This document shows, piece by piece, positions 28,474 to 37,600 of a stretch of DNA of 64,000 nucleotides. Both the position numbers and the translations under genes were made by a program. The notes under the pieces were generated by a model that was not told where the DNA came from, did not search any database, and was given only the letters and a program-made list of their open reading frames with translations. This DNA comes from Domibacillus iocasae (GTDB lineage: Bacteria; Bacillota; Bacilli; Bacillales; Domibacillaceae): the NCBI RefSeq assembly GCF_001750285.1, contig NZ_MAMP01000012.1:1-64000 (forward strand), in the 5' to 3' direction. Numbering within the stretch: position 1 is the stretch's first letter; the number at the start of each line of letters is the position of its first letter.

Positions 28474-29502
28474 TTAAACAAAGCCCTCTAGAACAACCTT
28501 GCCAATCGTCCTATTGCTTTCGATCAGCTTGTGGGCCTGACGAACATTCTCTGCTGAAATGGGTCCAAGCACTTCGGCGAGCGTTGTCTTCAATTTTTGA
28601 TGGTCCACTGCATCTGCGATATGATTAAGCAACAGATGCTGTTCAATCATATCATCCGTTTCATAAAGCGAGCGTGTAAACATAAACTCCCACACGAAGG
28701 TGACACTTTTTTGCTTGAGCAGTTTGAGGTCAAGCGGAGAGGCCGGATCATCAATTGCGCATACAACCCCCTGGGGAGAAACGGCTTCACTGATGCCGGT
28801 CCAGTGCTTCTCCAAAGCATTCAGGCAGAAAATGTACGGAACATTTGGAAATCCAATTGCCTGAAGCTGTGGAAGGAGCGGGTCATGGTGATTAATGGTA
28901 TAGTCGGCGCCCATTGATTTAACCCAACTGACAGTTTCCGGTCGGGAAGCAGTTCCGATTACAGTAAGCCCAGCCTGTTTTGCAAGCTGAGTGGCAATGG
29001 ACCCTACACCCCCGGCTGCCCCAATGATCAGCAGGACCTTTCCTTCGTTGGCACCTGGATCTTGGGAAATAGACATTCGAGTAAATAGCGCTTCCCAAGC
29101 TGTGATAGAGGTTAGAGGAAGGGCTGCCGCTTCCGCAAAATTCAAGGAAGCGGGCTTGCGCCCAACGATTCGTTCGTCGACCAGATGGTATTCACTGTTT
29201 CCTCCTTGTCGTGCAATACTGCCCGCATAAAAAACTTCATCCCCCGGACGGAATAATGAGCATTCCGGTCCCGCATCTTCAATAATTCCTGCTACATCCC
29301 AGCCTAAAATTTTAGGAACTTCTTCAACTTTGTCTTTAGGCGCCCGCACCTTGGTGTCAACCGGATTGACCGATATGGCGGCAACTTTGACCAAAATATC
29401 ATGACCTGTCGCTTTTGGTTTCTCTACAACTACATCTACCAGGCTTTTTGGATCTTCAATTGGAAGATACCGGGTTAGTCCTACCGCCTTCATTTTATCC
29501 AT
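28474..29502 (-). CDS. medium-chain dehydrogenase/reductase, zinc-binding alcohol dehydrogenase family (quinone oxidoreductase type)
   Basis: About 342 aa; AAAGG overlaps the first ATG (29514), so the in-frame ATG at 29502 is preferred. The N-terminal GroES-like half has ISVNPVDTKVR, ILGWDVAG and PGDEVFYAG. The Rossmann half has the NADPH loop LIIGAAGGVGSIATQLAKQ and ADYTINHHDPL. The structural and catalytic Cys/His zinc ligands are absent, as in the quinone-oxidoreductase subgroup. It reduces quinones or alpha,beta-unsaturated carbonyls with NADPH in the cytoplasm. Monocistronic. Confidence 0.92.
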   Translation of the reverse strand: MDKMKAVGLTRYLPIEDPKSLVDVVVEKPKATGHDILVKVAAISVNPVDTKVRAPKDKVEEVPKILGWDVAGIIEDAGPECSLFRPGDEVFYAGSIARQGGNSEYHLVDERIVGRKPASLNFAEAAALPLTSITAWEALFTRMSISQDPGANEGKVLLIIGAAGGVGSIATQLAKQAGLTVIGTASRPETVSWVKSMGADYTINHHDPLLPQLQAIGFPNVPYIFCLNALEKHWTGISEAVSPQGVVCAIDDPASPLDLKLLKQKSVTFVWEFMFTRSLYETDDMIEQHLLLNHIADAVDHQKLKTTLAEVLGPISAENVRQAHKLIESNRTIGKVVLEGFV

Positions 29503-29931
29503 GATAAACCACATCCTTTCTTTACTATTATACCCTTTGTAAGTAATGACTTAAAATAATAACGCTGTTATAACTTCTGCAACACCTAATACAGCTTAAT
29601 AAATAGTAAGGAGCTGGCTAAGTGGACCGTCAGCATATACACGAGTGAATAACAACTCGGTTACATTCAACCACAGGTCGTCGCTGAAAATAGTCCGTTT
29701 ATGTGGGGAAGAGTTATCAAAAGCCAGCGAAATGGAGATGCTGTGAGGAATAAATGCAGAGCCTGCGGGGGCCGAAATTTAATGGATTAAAACTGAGTGT
29801 GATAAAAAGATGCCGGTAGAGTCATGAATATTAGCGACTTAATTCAGGCTTTGGAAAAACAAAGGCGAACCGGCTTATGGATGGGCGCAAAATATTCAAA
29901 ACATATTTATTAAATCAAGGGAGTGGAGCAT
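29503..29931. other. intergenic, short coding traces only
   Basis: A tiny frame near 29824 (MNISDLIQALEKQRRTGLWM) has no clear ribosome binding site. Nothing else is recognisable. Confidence 0.4.
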
Positions 29932-30148
29932 TGTGAAACCAATTGCGGGCTATGAAAATTTAACCGATGCAGAACGGAGATGTTTGTCCGGGCACACCGC
30001 ATGCATTTATCGTGGCATGAAGGCTAAGAGCGTAATCGGTACGAGCTTGGAAATGTAGGAAAGCCAATTTGCAGGAAGCAGCCATTGATATTCGATTCCT
30101 GAAAGGTGAGCAGAGGATATTTACAGAAAAAGGAACGCGATATGAATA
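29932..30148 (+). pseudogene. degraded small orphan gene
   Basis: GTG behind AGGGAGTGG opens KPIAGYENLTDAER. A shifted frame then reads MFVRAHRMHLSWHEG, stop, ERNRYELGNV, and a third frame LQEAAIDIRFLKGEQRIFTE followed by KGTRYE and a stop. Joined, these make one plausible ~70-residue protein with a stop and two shifts. I recognise the style of short phage-associated Bacillus proteins but not the function. Confidence 0.5.
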
Positions 30149-30230
30149 AACGATATGATTTTTAAAAACATAGTTAACATTGTGCAAAATTCATGATTAA
30201 AAACAAAAAAGAAAAAACCAATATATATTT

Positions 30231-30419
30231 TTATACTGGCTGTTCACATTGCACTAATGCTTCACTTAACAGTTGAATGTCACTTTGAATTTGTTCCTTA
30301 ATGTGCGAATCCGGGCATTTATAATAATCATCTATTAGACGACCGAGTTCAGCAGACAGAAGAATAGTCGTATCTTCCAGAATGAGCACTCCTTTTTTGG
30401 GTAGTTTATCTTGGTTCAA
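30231..30419 (-). CDS. small helical protein, start uncertain
   Basis: The frame runs from a TTG at 30419, but no ribosome binding site precedes it. A very strong one, AAAAAAGGAG, lies inside the frame just before GTGCTCATTCTGG, so initiation at ATT or CTG (near 30384-30376) is likely, giving about 48-51 aa. The rest, LSAELGRLIDDYYKCPDS then IQSDIQLLSEALVQC, suggests two helices. SAELGRLI recalls the SQELDxLI motif of Spo0E phosphatases, but the key Asp is Gly and the motif is in the first helix, so I leave it unassigned. Confidence 0.5.
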   Translation of the reverse strand: MNQDKLPKKGVLILEDTTILLSAELGRLIDDYYKCPDSHIKEQIQSDIQLLSEALVQCEQPV

Positions 30420-30587
30420 ATGTATTATACATGAAGATTTCTACTATTTTCTACAAAAAAAAAGAAATCGGCCATACAAATCCGTATATTAATACCCTAA
30501 TTCACAAAAAATATGTTTGAAATTTATAAATAAAAAAATGAATATACAGGAAGCGGATTTTAAGGGGTAAAAGGAGGTTATGCCTGG

Positions 30588-30740
30588 GTGATTGAATTTA
30601 TAGTCCACGGCGAACCAATTGTATAAGGAAAGCCACGTGCCGGATTCAATAGTTCAAAGTTTCATAGTGCAGCGTTACATATTGAAATTATTATTAAAAT
30701 CAGTGAAAAGAGTAGGCGTTTGTATAGAAAAGTCATAGAA
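30588..30740 (+). pseudogene. RusA-type resolvase remnant
   Basis: AGGAGG precedes a GTG that opens VIEFIVHGEPIV, an in-frame TAA, then GKPRAG. This is the N-terminal signature of phage RusA Holliday-junction resolvases (IxFxVxGxPxxQGRPR) with Gln mutated to stop. The rest is lost. Confidence 0.6.
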
Positions 30741-30839
30741 TGAGAAATATTATTAGACACTCAAAGAAACAAGATAAGGGATAGAGTCTTTATATGTTGG
30801 AAAAAGAAAAAAACAAAATAAAAAGGCGCAAAATGCGCT

Positions 30840-31010
30840 TTAAGAAGACAGTTTGTTTTTCCATTCGAGTGTTTGATTATTCTTTTGTGAAGATTTATAT
30901 TCTGATTTCGAAAATAAGTTTAATTTTTTTAACATAGAGCCTAATAAAAAAAATAGGCTAACTTCTAAAATTACTAACAATATAAAGATAAAAAGTTCCA
31001 TTGATAACAT
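30840..31010 (-). CDS. 56-aa single-pass membrane microprotein, family member 1
   Basis: ATG is preceded by GGAGG at 10 nt. One hydrophobic helix (MELFIFILLVILEVSLFFLL) is followed by a short basic patch, the motif LFSKSEYKSSQKNN and a charged tail. Three more genes of the same plan are in the window (58648-58812, 61636-61803, 62491-62649), all minus strand. The TAA runs directly into a GCGC/GCGC hairpin with T5 on the minus strand (about 30820-30842) as terminator. Function unknown. A membrane-bound sporulation or stress microprotein is a guess. Confidence 0.7.
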   Translation of the reverse strand: MLSMELFIFILLVILEVSLFFLLGSMLKKLNLFSKSEYKSSQKNNQTLEWKNKLSS

Positions 31011-31157
31011 AGTGAAGCGACCTCCAGGATAATAAGTCTAATCAAATAGATTAAATTTCAAATACCCAATTTTAAACAAGATAAAACATCTTGCAAGTAA
31101 AAAGTGAGACAGTAAGAAGCAGAAACTAGTGAGCAGCAATGGCCGCCAGAGGAAGTC

Positions 31158-31485
31158 ATGGCCTACTGTGGAGAAAAATGTGAAGCTAAACTTCCAGCTA
31201 ATCTTTGTGAATTAAAACAGAAAAATCAGTCAAAACGTACAGTCAATTCATGAGGAACAAGACGAGGACGTTATCAGTAGAGTGGCGATCATGCTGCATC
31301 AAAGGCTATAGGACAACGACTTGAGTTTTAAAGAGCTATTTGAAGCAATAGGTAAATTAACGCCATTGGAAACAAATCCTAATAGGCTGGGAGAGGAAAA
31401 AACCCCGTCACATGACAGGGTTGCACAATCTTCTTCATACCGCCATTCAGGCACTTACGAAAGGAAGGATCATATTTTTGGTTAA
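31158..31485 (+). pseudogene. degraded ORF of unknown family
   Basis: Frames read EEVMAYCGEKCEAKLPANLC, then after a shift QSIHEEQDEDVISRVAIML, HQRL, an in-frame TAG, DNDLSFKELFEAIGKLTPLE and TNPNRLGEEKTPSHDRVAQ. It looks like a once-coding protein of the prophage-derived type, which I cannot name. A minus-strand terminator (31396-31420) lies within it. Confidence 0.4.
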
Positions 31486-31552
31486 ATCGTCTTTCATAGT
31501 GAATGAAGCAGGGTTTCTTTGTATAAGAAGCAAGTTTTCAAAGTTACTTTAA

Positions 31553-31693
31553 TTAGGCCGGATTAGATAATTTGTTTGCAGCCAAAAATTCTTTGATTTC
31601 TTTAATGGACAACCCCAAACTTCTAGCGACTTTCATCAGTTCTACCCATTCAGCGTCCAAAAATTCTTCCGTCAGTTTTTTTTGCCCTGCCAT
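31553..31693 (-). CDS. SinI-family anti-repressor, 46 aa
   Basis: ATG at 31693 behind GGAGG (6-nt spacing), stop at 31553. LTEEFLDAEWVELMKVARSL and GLSIKEIKEFLAANK match the SinI pattern (LDxEWVELMxxA..xI..EEIRxxL..NK) almost position by position over nearly the whole 46 residues, closer than the 5229 copy. SinI titrates the biofilm repressor SinR. It lacks an HTH. A c-di-GMP aptamer on the same strand ends 16 nt upstream, so synthesis should follow c-di-GMP. No sinR is adjacent. This gene falls below the usual length cut-off and is easily missed. Confidence 0.85.
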   Translation of the reverse strand: MAGQKKLTEEFLDAEWVELMKVARSLGLSIKEIKEFLAANKLSNPA

Positions 31694-31708
31694 TAAGTAC
31701 CTCCGTTT

Positions 31709-31795
31709 CCGAAGCGGCTCAGCCATCATAGTCTTTTAGTATAGACCTTAGATCTGGAGCTTTGTGTCCCGGCCTTTCGATCGGTTTACCTTTTT
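31709..31795 (-). ncRNA. c-di-GMP-I riboswitch aptamer
   Basis: Read on the minus strand: AAAGGTAAACC, a GAAA-capped hairpin (CCGATCGAAAGGCCGG), GGACACAAAG, ATCTAAGGTC, a stem closing with GACTATGATGGCTGAGCC. The G, A and C contact positions are present. P1 is poorer than in the other copies. GATGGCTGAG and the CTAAGG region are shared with the 5129 aptamer, which also serves a sinI-like gene, so these two are closer to each other than to the rest. The 3' end (GCTTCGGAAACGGAGG) runs into the ribosome binding site, suggesting translational control. Confidence 0.78.
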
Positions 31796-32209
31796 TCATT
31801 TTTTGTTATTGCTTCATAGTATAACAAAAGTTGTTTAAGGATCTTGTCGGAATTTGGATTTAGTAAAAATTTTTTGATAGTGAAAACTGATAGAGAATTT
31901 TAAGTGGCTTTTGAACGTTTTATGCCATACGGATTCCGTATATATGAGAGAGTAAAAAAAATAAAACATAAGAAAAAGGAAGAGAAAAAACAAAGTTATA
32001 AAGATGTCACACAAACTATAAATATAATTGATACGAGGTAGGTAAATTTATATATAATATATCTTATTATGAATCCTATTAAATTAAGTATAAAAACCAT
32101 ATCCAAAACTAGATGATGGAATGCTCACAAACAGTGATTCGATTGGCTTGATTTTTGTGGTCATTGAGCGCGGGCTGATTTAAGGAGAAAATAAGTAATT
32201 GATTTCAAC
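31796..32209. other. intergenic, AT-rich
   Basis: It holds the promoter for the riboswitch unit on the minus strand. TATACTATGA near 31814 on that strand is a candidate -10 region. I see no gene. Confidence 0.4.
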
Positions 32210-32237
32210 AAAAAGCCCGATACTCGTTTGAGCGCCG
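32210..32237 (-). terminator. Rho-independent terminator
   Basis: On the minus strand CCCG..CTC/GAG..CGGG, then CTTTTTG; closes the 32247-32687 gene. Confidence 0.75.
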
Positions 32238-32246
32238 GGTAATTAA

Positions 32247-32687
32247 TTACCTTTCTTTCATGGAATAAAGGATCTTATTTCTTATATCAGCCGCAAACTT
32301 TGCAGCGACATTTTCGTTTACTTGCTTCAAATCGGAATATAGACTAATTATAAAGGAAAGCTTTTCACTAGATGTATTAATTAGACGTAACATAACGTTC
32401 AGCGAAATAAGAAAATCAGAATAATCATCTGCCGTTCCAGTGTATATTAATTGAAAAGGGGGTCTGGCAAACCGTTTTCCTGTATAAAATTTTATACAGT
32501 CTTCAGGAGTTTCAGAAATAACAGTTCGATACTCTTGCGGATCACGTTCGGGTCTGTCTTCTTTGCAGAGAGTTTTAGCAAGCTCAACTAATTGATCAAT
32601 AGGTTTATGTCGGAACAAATCTTTTTGTCCTTCTATATCTAATACGTCGTCATGTAGGTGACGCCAATAAATAAATAAACTCCTCAT
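32247..32687 (-). CDS. hypothetical protein, 146 aa
   Basis: GGGAGGG lies 7 nt before ATG 32687, which is used instead of the longer frame. The protein is soluble and mixed alpha/beta (SLFIYWRHLHDDVLDIEGQ at the N-terminus, KFYTGKRFARPPFQLIYTG in the middle, SLYSDLKQVNENVAAKFAAD near the end). No signal peptide, no membrane helix, no motif I recognise. Single-gene unit with its own terminator. Confidence 0.7.
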   Translation of the reverse strand: MRSLFIYWRHLHDDVLDIEGQKDLFRHKPIDQLVELAKTLCKEDRPERDPQEYRTVISETPEDCIKFYTGKRFARPPFQLIYTGTADDYSDFLISLNVMLRLINTSSEKLSFIISLYSDLKQVNENVAAKFAADIRNKILYSMKER

Positions 32688-32856
32688 ATTAATTCCCTCC
32701 CAAAATTCTCCCCGTCTTAGTCCTAGCAATTATTAATACCCTCACCCAATCAAATTAAAACAATGTCTTTCGCGTAATAAGCGCTATCCGGATCGTTTCA
32801 ACTGGCCAATCATCTGCTGCAGGCTTAATGAAAGAAAAAGAAGAAAATAATAAAGA

Positions 32857-32893
32857 AAAACACCTAAAAGAGGCAGGCGCTTTTGGGTGTTTA
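32857..32893 (-). terminator. Rho-independent terminator
   Basis: AAACACC.AAAAG pairs with CTTTT.GGTGTTT. On the minus strand a T run follows; it ends the MOSC gene. Confidence 0.85.
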
Positions 32894-32913
32894 CTGTGAT
32901 TTTGTTCGATTCT

Positions 32914-33723
32914 TTAATGAATGTGAATGGAATTTCCTGTTCGAATTTCGCCGTTCTTTACAACGGATGCGTAAACACCGAAACTGCCGGCATTGTTTTT
33001 GACAATCGACTTTAACACATTCGGGTCTTTCGGAAGGTCTCCTTGCGCAAGCGTAGTCATCACACAACGCGGTGTCGGCTGCAAAATCTTTAGCTGGACG
33101 TGACCGCCAATTGTCAGCACCTTACCAACCCAATCATTTTCGACAAACCCTTCTGCATCCGGCAAATGAATAATGATATTTGGTCTGAAGCGTCTTGGCT
33201 CAATTCTGCTCTCAGGAATGTATTTTCTAAGAGTATCAATAGTAGAAGTCGTTATAATATGAACCATTGCAATATCGAAAAACGTTTCTTGAGGGGAATT
33301 GCGCGTGAAAATTGTTCCTGGATTTCCCAGTTCTTTCATATCCTCTGGTATATAGCCTTCAAACTGGATATCATGTGATGATGGAGTGGCCAGTTGGACA
33401 GTTCGGCCAAAGCTTTCTGTAAGTTTTTCATTTTGCGCTTCATCTGTACTTAGCGTTGTCTGGCCATCTGGAAATGTTATGCGCACTGGCGGGAATGGCT
33501 TAGACAATTCGGGCGGTTCCGTAAAAGAGGCCCGGTATTGAAACATATTCGGCCATTTAAGCGGGTTTTTTGCGTTTGCCAGTTTGCCTGATGACAAATC
33601 GATTACACCAAAGGCTCTGTCTCCCAGCAGTCCTTTTTCCGTTAGATCGCATGCGTTTAGTTCTTCACCCATCATTGATTTAACCGGATATCTCCACAAA
33701 GAAGCAATAGTTGCAGAAGTCAC
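32914..33723 (-). CDS. MOSC-domain protein (YiiM/mARC-like)
   Basis: About 270 aa. The long frame contains its own AGGAGG, so initiation is at one of two GTG codons (33732 or 33723); 33723 is taken. It has an N-terminal MOSC_N beta-barrel (TIASLWRYPVKSMMGEEL, GLLGDRAFGVID), then a MOSC domain with the conserved molybdenum-liganding Cys in TPRCVMTT. MOSC proteins carry sulfurated molybdenum cofactor and reduce N-hydroxylated compounds or hand sulfur to other enzymes. Cytoplasmic, monocistronic. Precise substrate unknown. Confidence 0.9.
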   Translation of the reverse strand: MTSATIASLWRYPVKSMMGEELNACDLTEKGLLGDRAFGVIDLSSGKLANAKNPLKWPNMFQYRASFTEPPELSKPFPPVRITFPDGQTTLSTDEAQNEKLTESFGRTVQLATPSSHDIQFEGYIPEDMKELGNPGTIFTRNSPQETFFDIAMVHIITTSTIDTLRKYIPESRIEPRRFRPNIIIHLPDAEGFVENDWVGKVLTIGGHVQLKILQPTPRCVMTTLAQGDLPKDPNVLKSIVKNNAGSFGVYASVVKNGEIRTGNSIHIH

Positions 33724-34169
33724 CTTGATCACTCTCCTCCTTTTTATTGTCATTATATCTTATTAAATCATAAAATATAGCTACATTCATACTATCAGTC
33801 TTTAAGAATGAAAGCACTTTCAATTTTTCGGTCAGCCTTTCACATTTTTAAAGAATTAGAAGAGAGTTATTAAATGATTAAAATACTAGATAGGATGGAT
33901 ATGCAGTTCATTATTGTAGATAAAGAGTATTATTCATTTTTCAGGAGAGGAATAGTGGAACAAGCTATTGAGTAATAAAAATTAAACAAACGACGTTAGA
34001 ACATCCAATTGGGTGCATTAACAAAATAAGAAGTATAACATGCAGCATAATAAGGAAATATAGCATAACAGGATTGTTGGCGGAGGTATTTGAGCTCTAG
34101 CTGATTATTTGATTAGAGCGCTGAGCCCCCTAATTAATCCCGAAAAAATAAAATAAAGAATTTAGTCAC
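33724..34169. other. intergenic, no gene recognised
   Basis: No conserved frame. Similarity to 14740-15071 begins at about 34140. Confidence 0.45.
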
Positions 34170-34199
34170 TTTTTCATAAAAGTATACTTTTATGAAAAA
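34170..34199. repeat. 30-bp perfect palindrome without loop
   Basis: A half-site TTTTTCATAAAAGTA is immediately followed by its exact reverse complement, centred on GTA|TAC. It lies 310 nt before the riboswitch of the fusion gene. Operator or terminator for the preceding region are both possible. The duplicated leader at 14.8 kb lacks it. Confidence 0.75.
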
Positions 34200-34510
34200 A
34201 TCATTGATGCGTGATGTTTTTCCTTGTTTCAATTTGCGGGGTCACTTCATTACATATTTGGGGTATTTAATGTAATCACTCTATTTGAGCTAAGAAGGTT
34301 ATAAGAAATCAAGATTCGGGAAAAACAAAAGGGGGCAACTTTAATTATTTGACTTTCCCGACTACTTTTCATTTTTAATTTAATATTCATGCAAGTAATT
34401 TGATCCAGAAAATTTGATGGTGTGATGGCGTCGCCAGAATAAAACAATTTCCTGTTGTTTCCACATCTGAACCAGATTATAATGACTAAAGATATGTATA
34501 TATTTTCTTT

Positions 34511-34593
34511 GGTAAAGGAAACCTTATTGAAAATAAGGGCGCAAAATTATCGGTCTAAAGTTCTGTTAGGAAGTATGATCACTGGGTTCCCGA
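34511..34593 (+). ncRNA. c-di-GMP-I riboswitch aptamer
   Basis: AAAGGAAACC, P2 CTTATTGAAAATAAG with GAAA loop, GGGCGCAAAA, GGTCTAAAG, ATGATCACTGGGTTCCCG. Contact positions G, A and C are conserved. P1 has one A-C mismatch (GGAAA with TTCCC) compared with the 15072 copy. Downstream, GCTTC/GAAG with flanking GC and T6 (34609-34637) forms a possible terminator, so the platform may be transcriptional. TATAAT at 34477-34482 is the likely -10. Confidence 0.83.
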
Positions 34594-34675
34594 AGCCCGT
34601 TTATACAAGGCTGCTTCCTTAGAAGATCGCTTTTTTATATTTATAGTCAATAACTAAAATAATTGGAGAATCTAA

Positions 34676-37600
34676 ATGGATATTAATTATATTGCCAGCC
34701 TATTAAGAAATAGTAAAGATATAGAATTAACAAAGAAAGTAATTGATAGCGTAAGTGCATCCATGTGGTACAGGGATTTAGAGGAAGATTCTCTCTGGGT
34801 TTCAAGTGAGGCAGCCAAAATATATGGGTATACGCGAGAAGATTTTGAGAAAAATCCTGAATTATGGAAGGGTTTCATTTTTTCAGAAGACATGAATATC
34901 GTTGAAGGTCATATAAAAACATTATTATCAGGCAGGTCGTCTAATATTGAATACAGAATCATTCGTCCCAATGGAGTTATGAGATGGATTCAAGAGAGTG
35001 CCCATATTATTGAAAATGATAATGGAAAGGTTATTTTAAGTATAGGGATCATTTTTGATATTACGGAGCTTAAAAAAGCGACGATACAGTTAGACCAAAG
35101 TGAAGAACGGTATCGTACTCTTATTAAGCTATCACCCCACGCTATTTTTGTACATCAGGAAGGAAAAATTGTCTATGCAAATCCGGAGTCACTAAAGATG
35201 CTGGGGGCAAATGATGTGAATGAGATTTTGGGTAAAAGAATTCAAGAAATCTTTGTGCCTGAAAAGTTAGATAAATTACAAGATCGTCTAGAAAGGCTAT
35301 TAAGTGGAGAAAGTCTTCCTTCCTGTGAATATAAAGTAAACACGCTGGATGGGAGAGTAATCGATGTAGAATTAAATGCTGCGGCCATCCCGTTTAATGG
35401 AAAAACGACTGTAATGGTCGTCAGTCAAGATATTATGGAAAAAAAGAAGCTTCATGAGCAGATAGAGGAAAACCAGCATAGATATAAAGCGTTGTTCGAA
35501 AATAACGCTAATGGCGTATACTCTATCGATCTTGATGGATATTTTACGGCTTGCAACAGTGTATGTGAAAAATTAACTGGCTACAGTGAAGAAGAGATTG
35601 TAAACAAAGTGCGTTTTAACGACATTGCGATCCCTGAAGAAAAAGAGCAGAAAGCAAAGTATTTTGAATTAGTAAAGAAAGGGATGCCGCAAAACTTTAC
35701 TACATCCATTTTTCACAAAGATGGATCACTCGTACATTTAAGTAACACACTTGTCCCTATTATGGTAAGTGGACAAGTTGACGGTGTATTTGGAGTATCA
35801 CAAGATATAACGAAACAAGTAAAACTAGAAAAATACAATGAACACCTGGCATTCCATGATTATTTAACGGGGTTGCCTAACCGAAATATGTTGCATTCAC
35901 GTCTTTCAAATGAGTTAAAGAAGGCTGCAGAAAAGAAACAAAGCCTCGCTATTTTAATGATTGATCTTGATCGATTTAAAGTCATCAACGATACGTTAGG
36001 ACATAATATGGGTGATCTTCTCTTAATAGAAGTGACGAAACGTTTGAAGTTATCTGTGCGTGGTAACGATATCATTTTTCGTCAAAGTGGGGATGAATTT
36101 ATCGTTATTTTAGCAGAAGCCGATAAAGATACTGCTTCAAAGGTTGGGCAACGAATTATGGGTATGCTTGCTGACCCATATAAAATAAAAAATTATGATA
36201 TTTTCACTTCTGCAAGTATAGGAATCAGCCAGTTTCCTAAAGATGGGGAGACGGCCGAGGCATTAATCAAACATGCTGATTTTGCCATGTATAAAGCAAA
36301 GAAAGCAGGTAAAAACAATTATAAGTTTTATTTTTCCAATGAACACGAATTAAATCCGCTGCAAATGGAAGTGGATCTTTATAAAGCGCTGGAACGTGAT
36401 GAATTACTGTTGCACTATCAGCCAAAACTCAGTTTGAAAACCGGTAATATAGTGGGCGTAGAAGCGTTAATTCGTTGGAATCATCCGGAACGGGGAATGA
36501 TATCCCCTGCAGCCTTTATCCCTATTGCAGAAGAAACCGGTTTAATTATTCCTATCGGGGAATGGGCGTTGTATACAGCGTGCAAACAAAATAAAGCATG
36601 GCAGGAAAAAGGATTTTCATCAGTCATCGCTGTCAATTTATCAGCCACTCAGTTTACTCAAGCCAATTTCGTTCATACGATTGCCTCTATTCTGAATGAA
36701 ACCGGGCTTGATCCCCAATATTTGGAACTGGAGATTACTGAGAGCATGACACTGGACATTGAACGAACCATTTCCACCTTGCAGCAGCTTAAAAATCTGG
36801 GTGTTCACATCAGTATTGATGATTTTGGGACAGGGTTTAGTTCGTTAAACTATTTAAAACAATTCCCCGTTGATACATTAAAGATCGATCAATCGTTTGT
36901 CCGCGAACTTTATAACAACCCAAACGATGAAACAATTGTTAAAACCATCATTTCAATGGCTCATAACTTGAACTTAAATGTAGTAGCAGAAGGAATTGAA
37001 ACCAAGGAACAGCTTGTGTTTCTGCAGGAACATTTATGTAATGAAGGGCAAGGATATTTCTTTAGTAAACCATTGCCTGCAAATGAACTAGAAAACATAT
37101 TTCAAGAAGTCCAGCAAATGGTCAAAAAGCATGGAATCTCTCAAGATATGAATGAGCGAATGTGGGCGGAAGAATTAATATACAAAGCAAAAAAAGAAAT
37201 GCAAGACACCGTTCGCTTACAGCAGGGAATGATCTTGAAGTTTAAAAAAATCAATGATCGATTTATTCATACATTGTGTGATGGGGAATTATTATACCGA
37301 ATGGGGTTAATTCCATCTCAAGTAGTTGGGAAAGCTTTGCATGATTTTCTGCCTATTGAGAGTGCAAAGGAAAAGACAAAATATTACCAGAGAGCCTGGG
37401 AGGGAGAAGACCTTGTTACTTACGAGAGCGTAATTAATGGCCTATCATATCTTGCCAGCCTGCGCCCGATTAAACGGGGGGGAGAAGTAATAGAAGTCAT
37501 TAGTTCATGTGTAGATATAACAGCATACAAAAAAGCTGAGGAAGCATTGCGAGAAAGTGAATACAAATATCGTCTTATTGCCGAAAACATGACCGACTTA

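Noticed and set aside
30231-30419. Spo0E-family phosphatase
   Set aside because: SAELGRLI lacks the essential Asp of SQELDxLI and lies in the wrong helix, so I kept it as unassigned.
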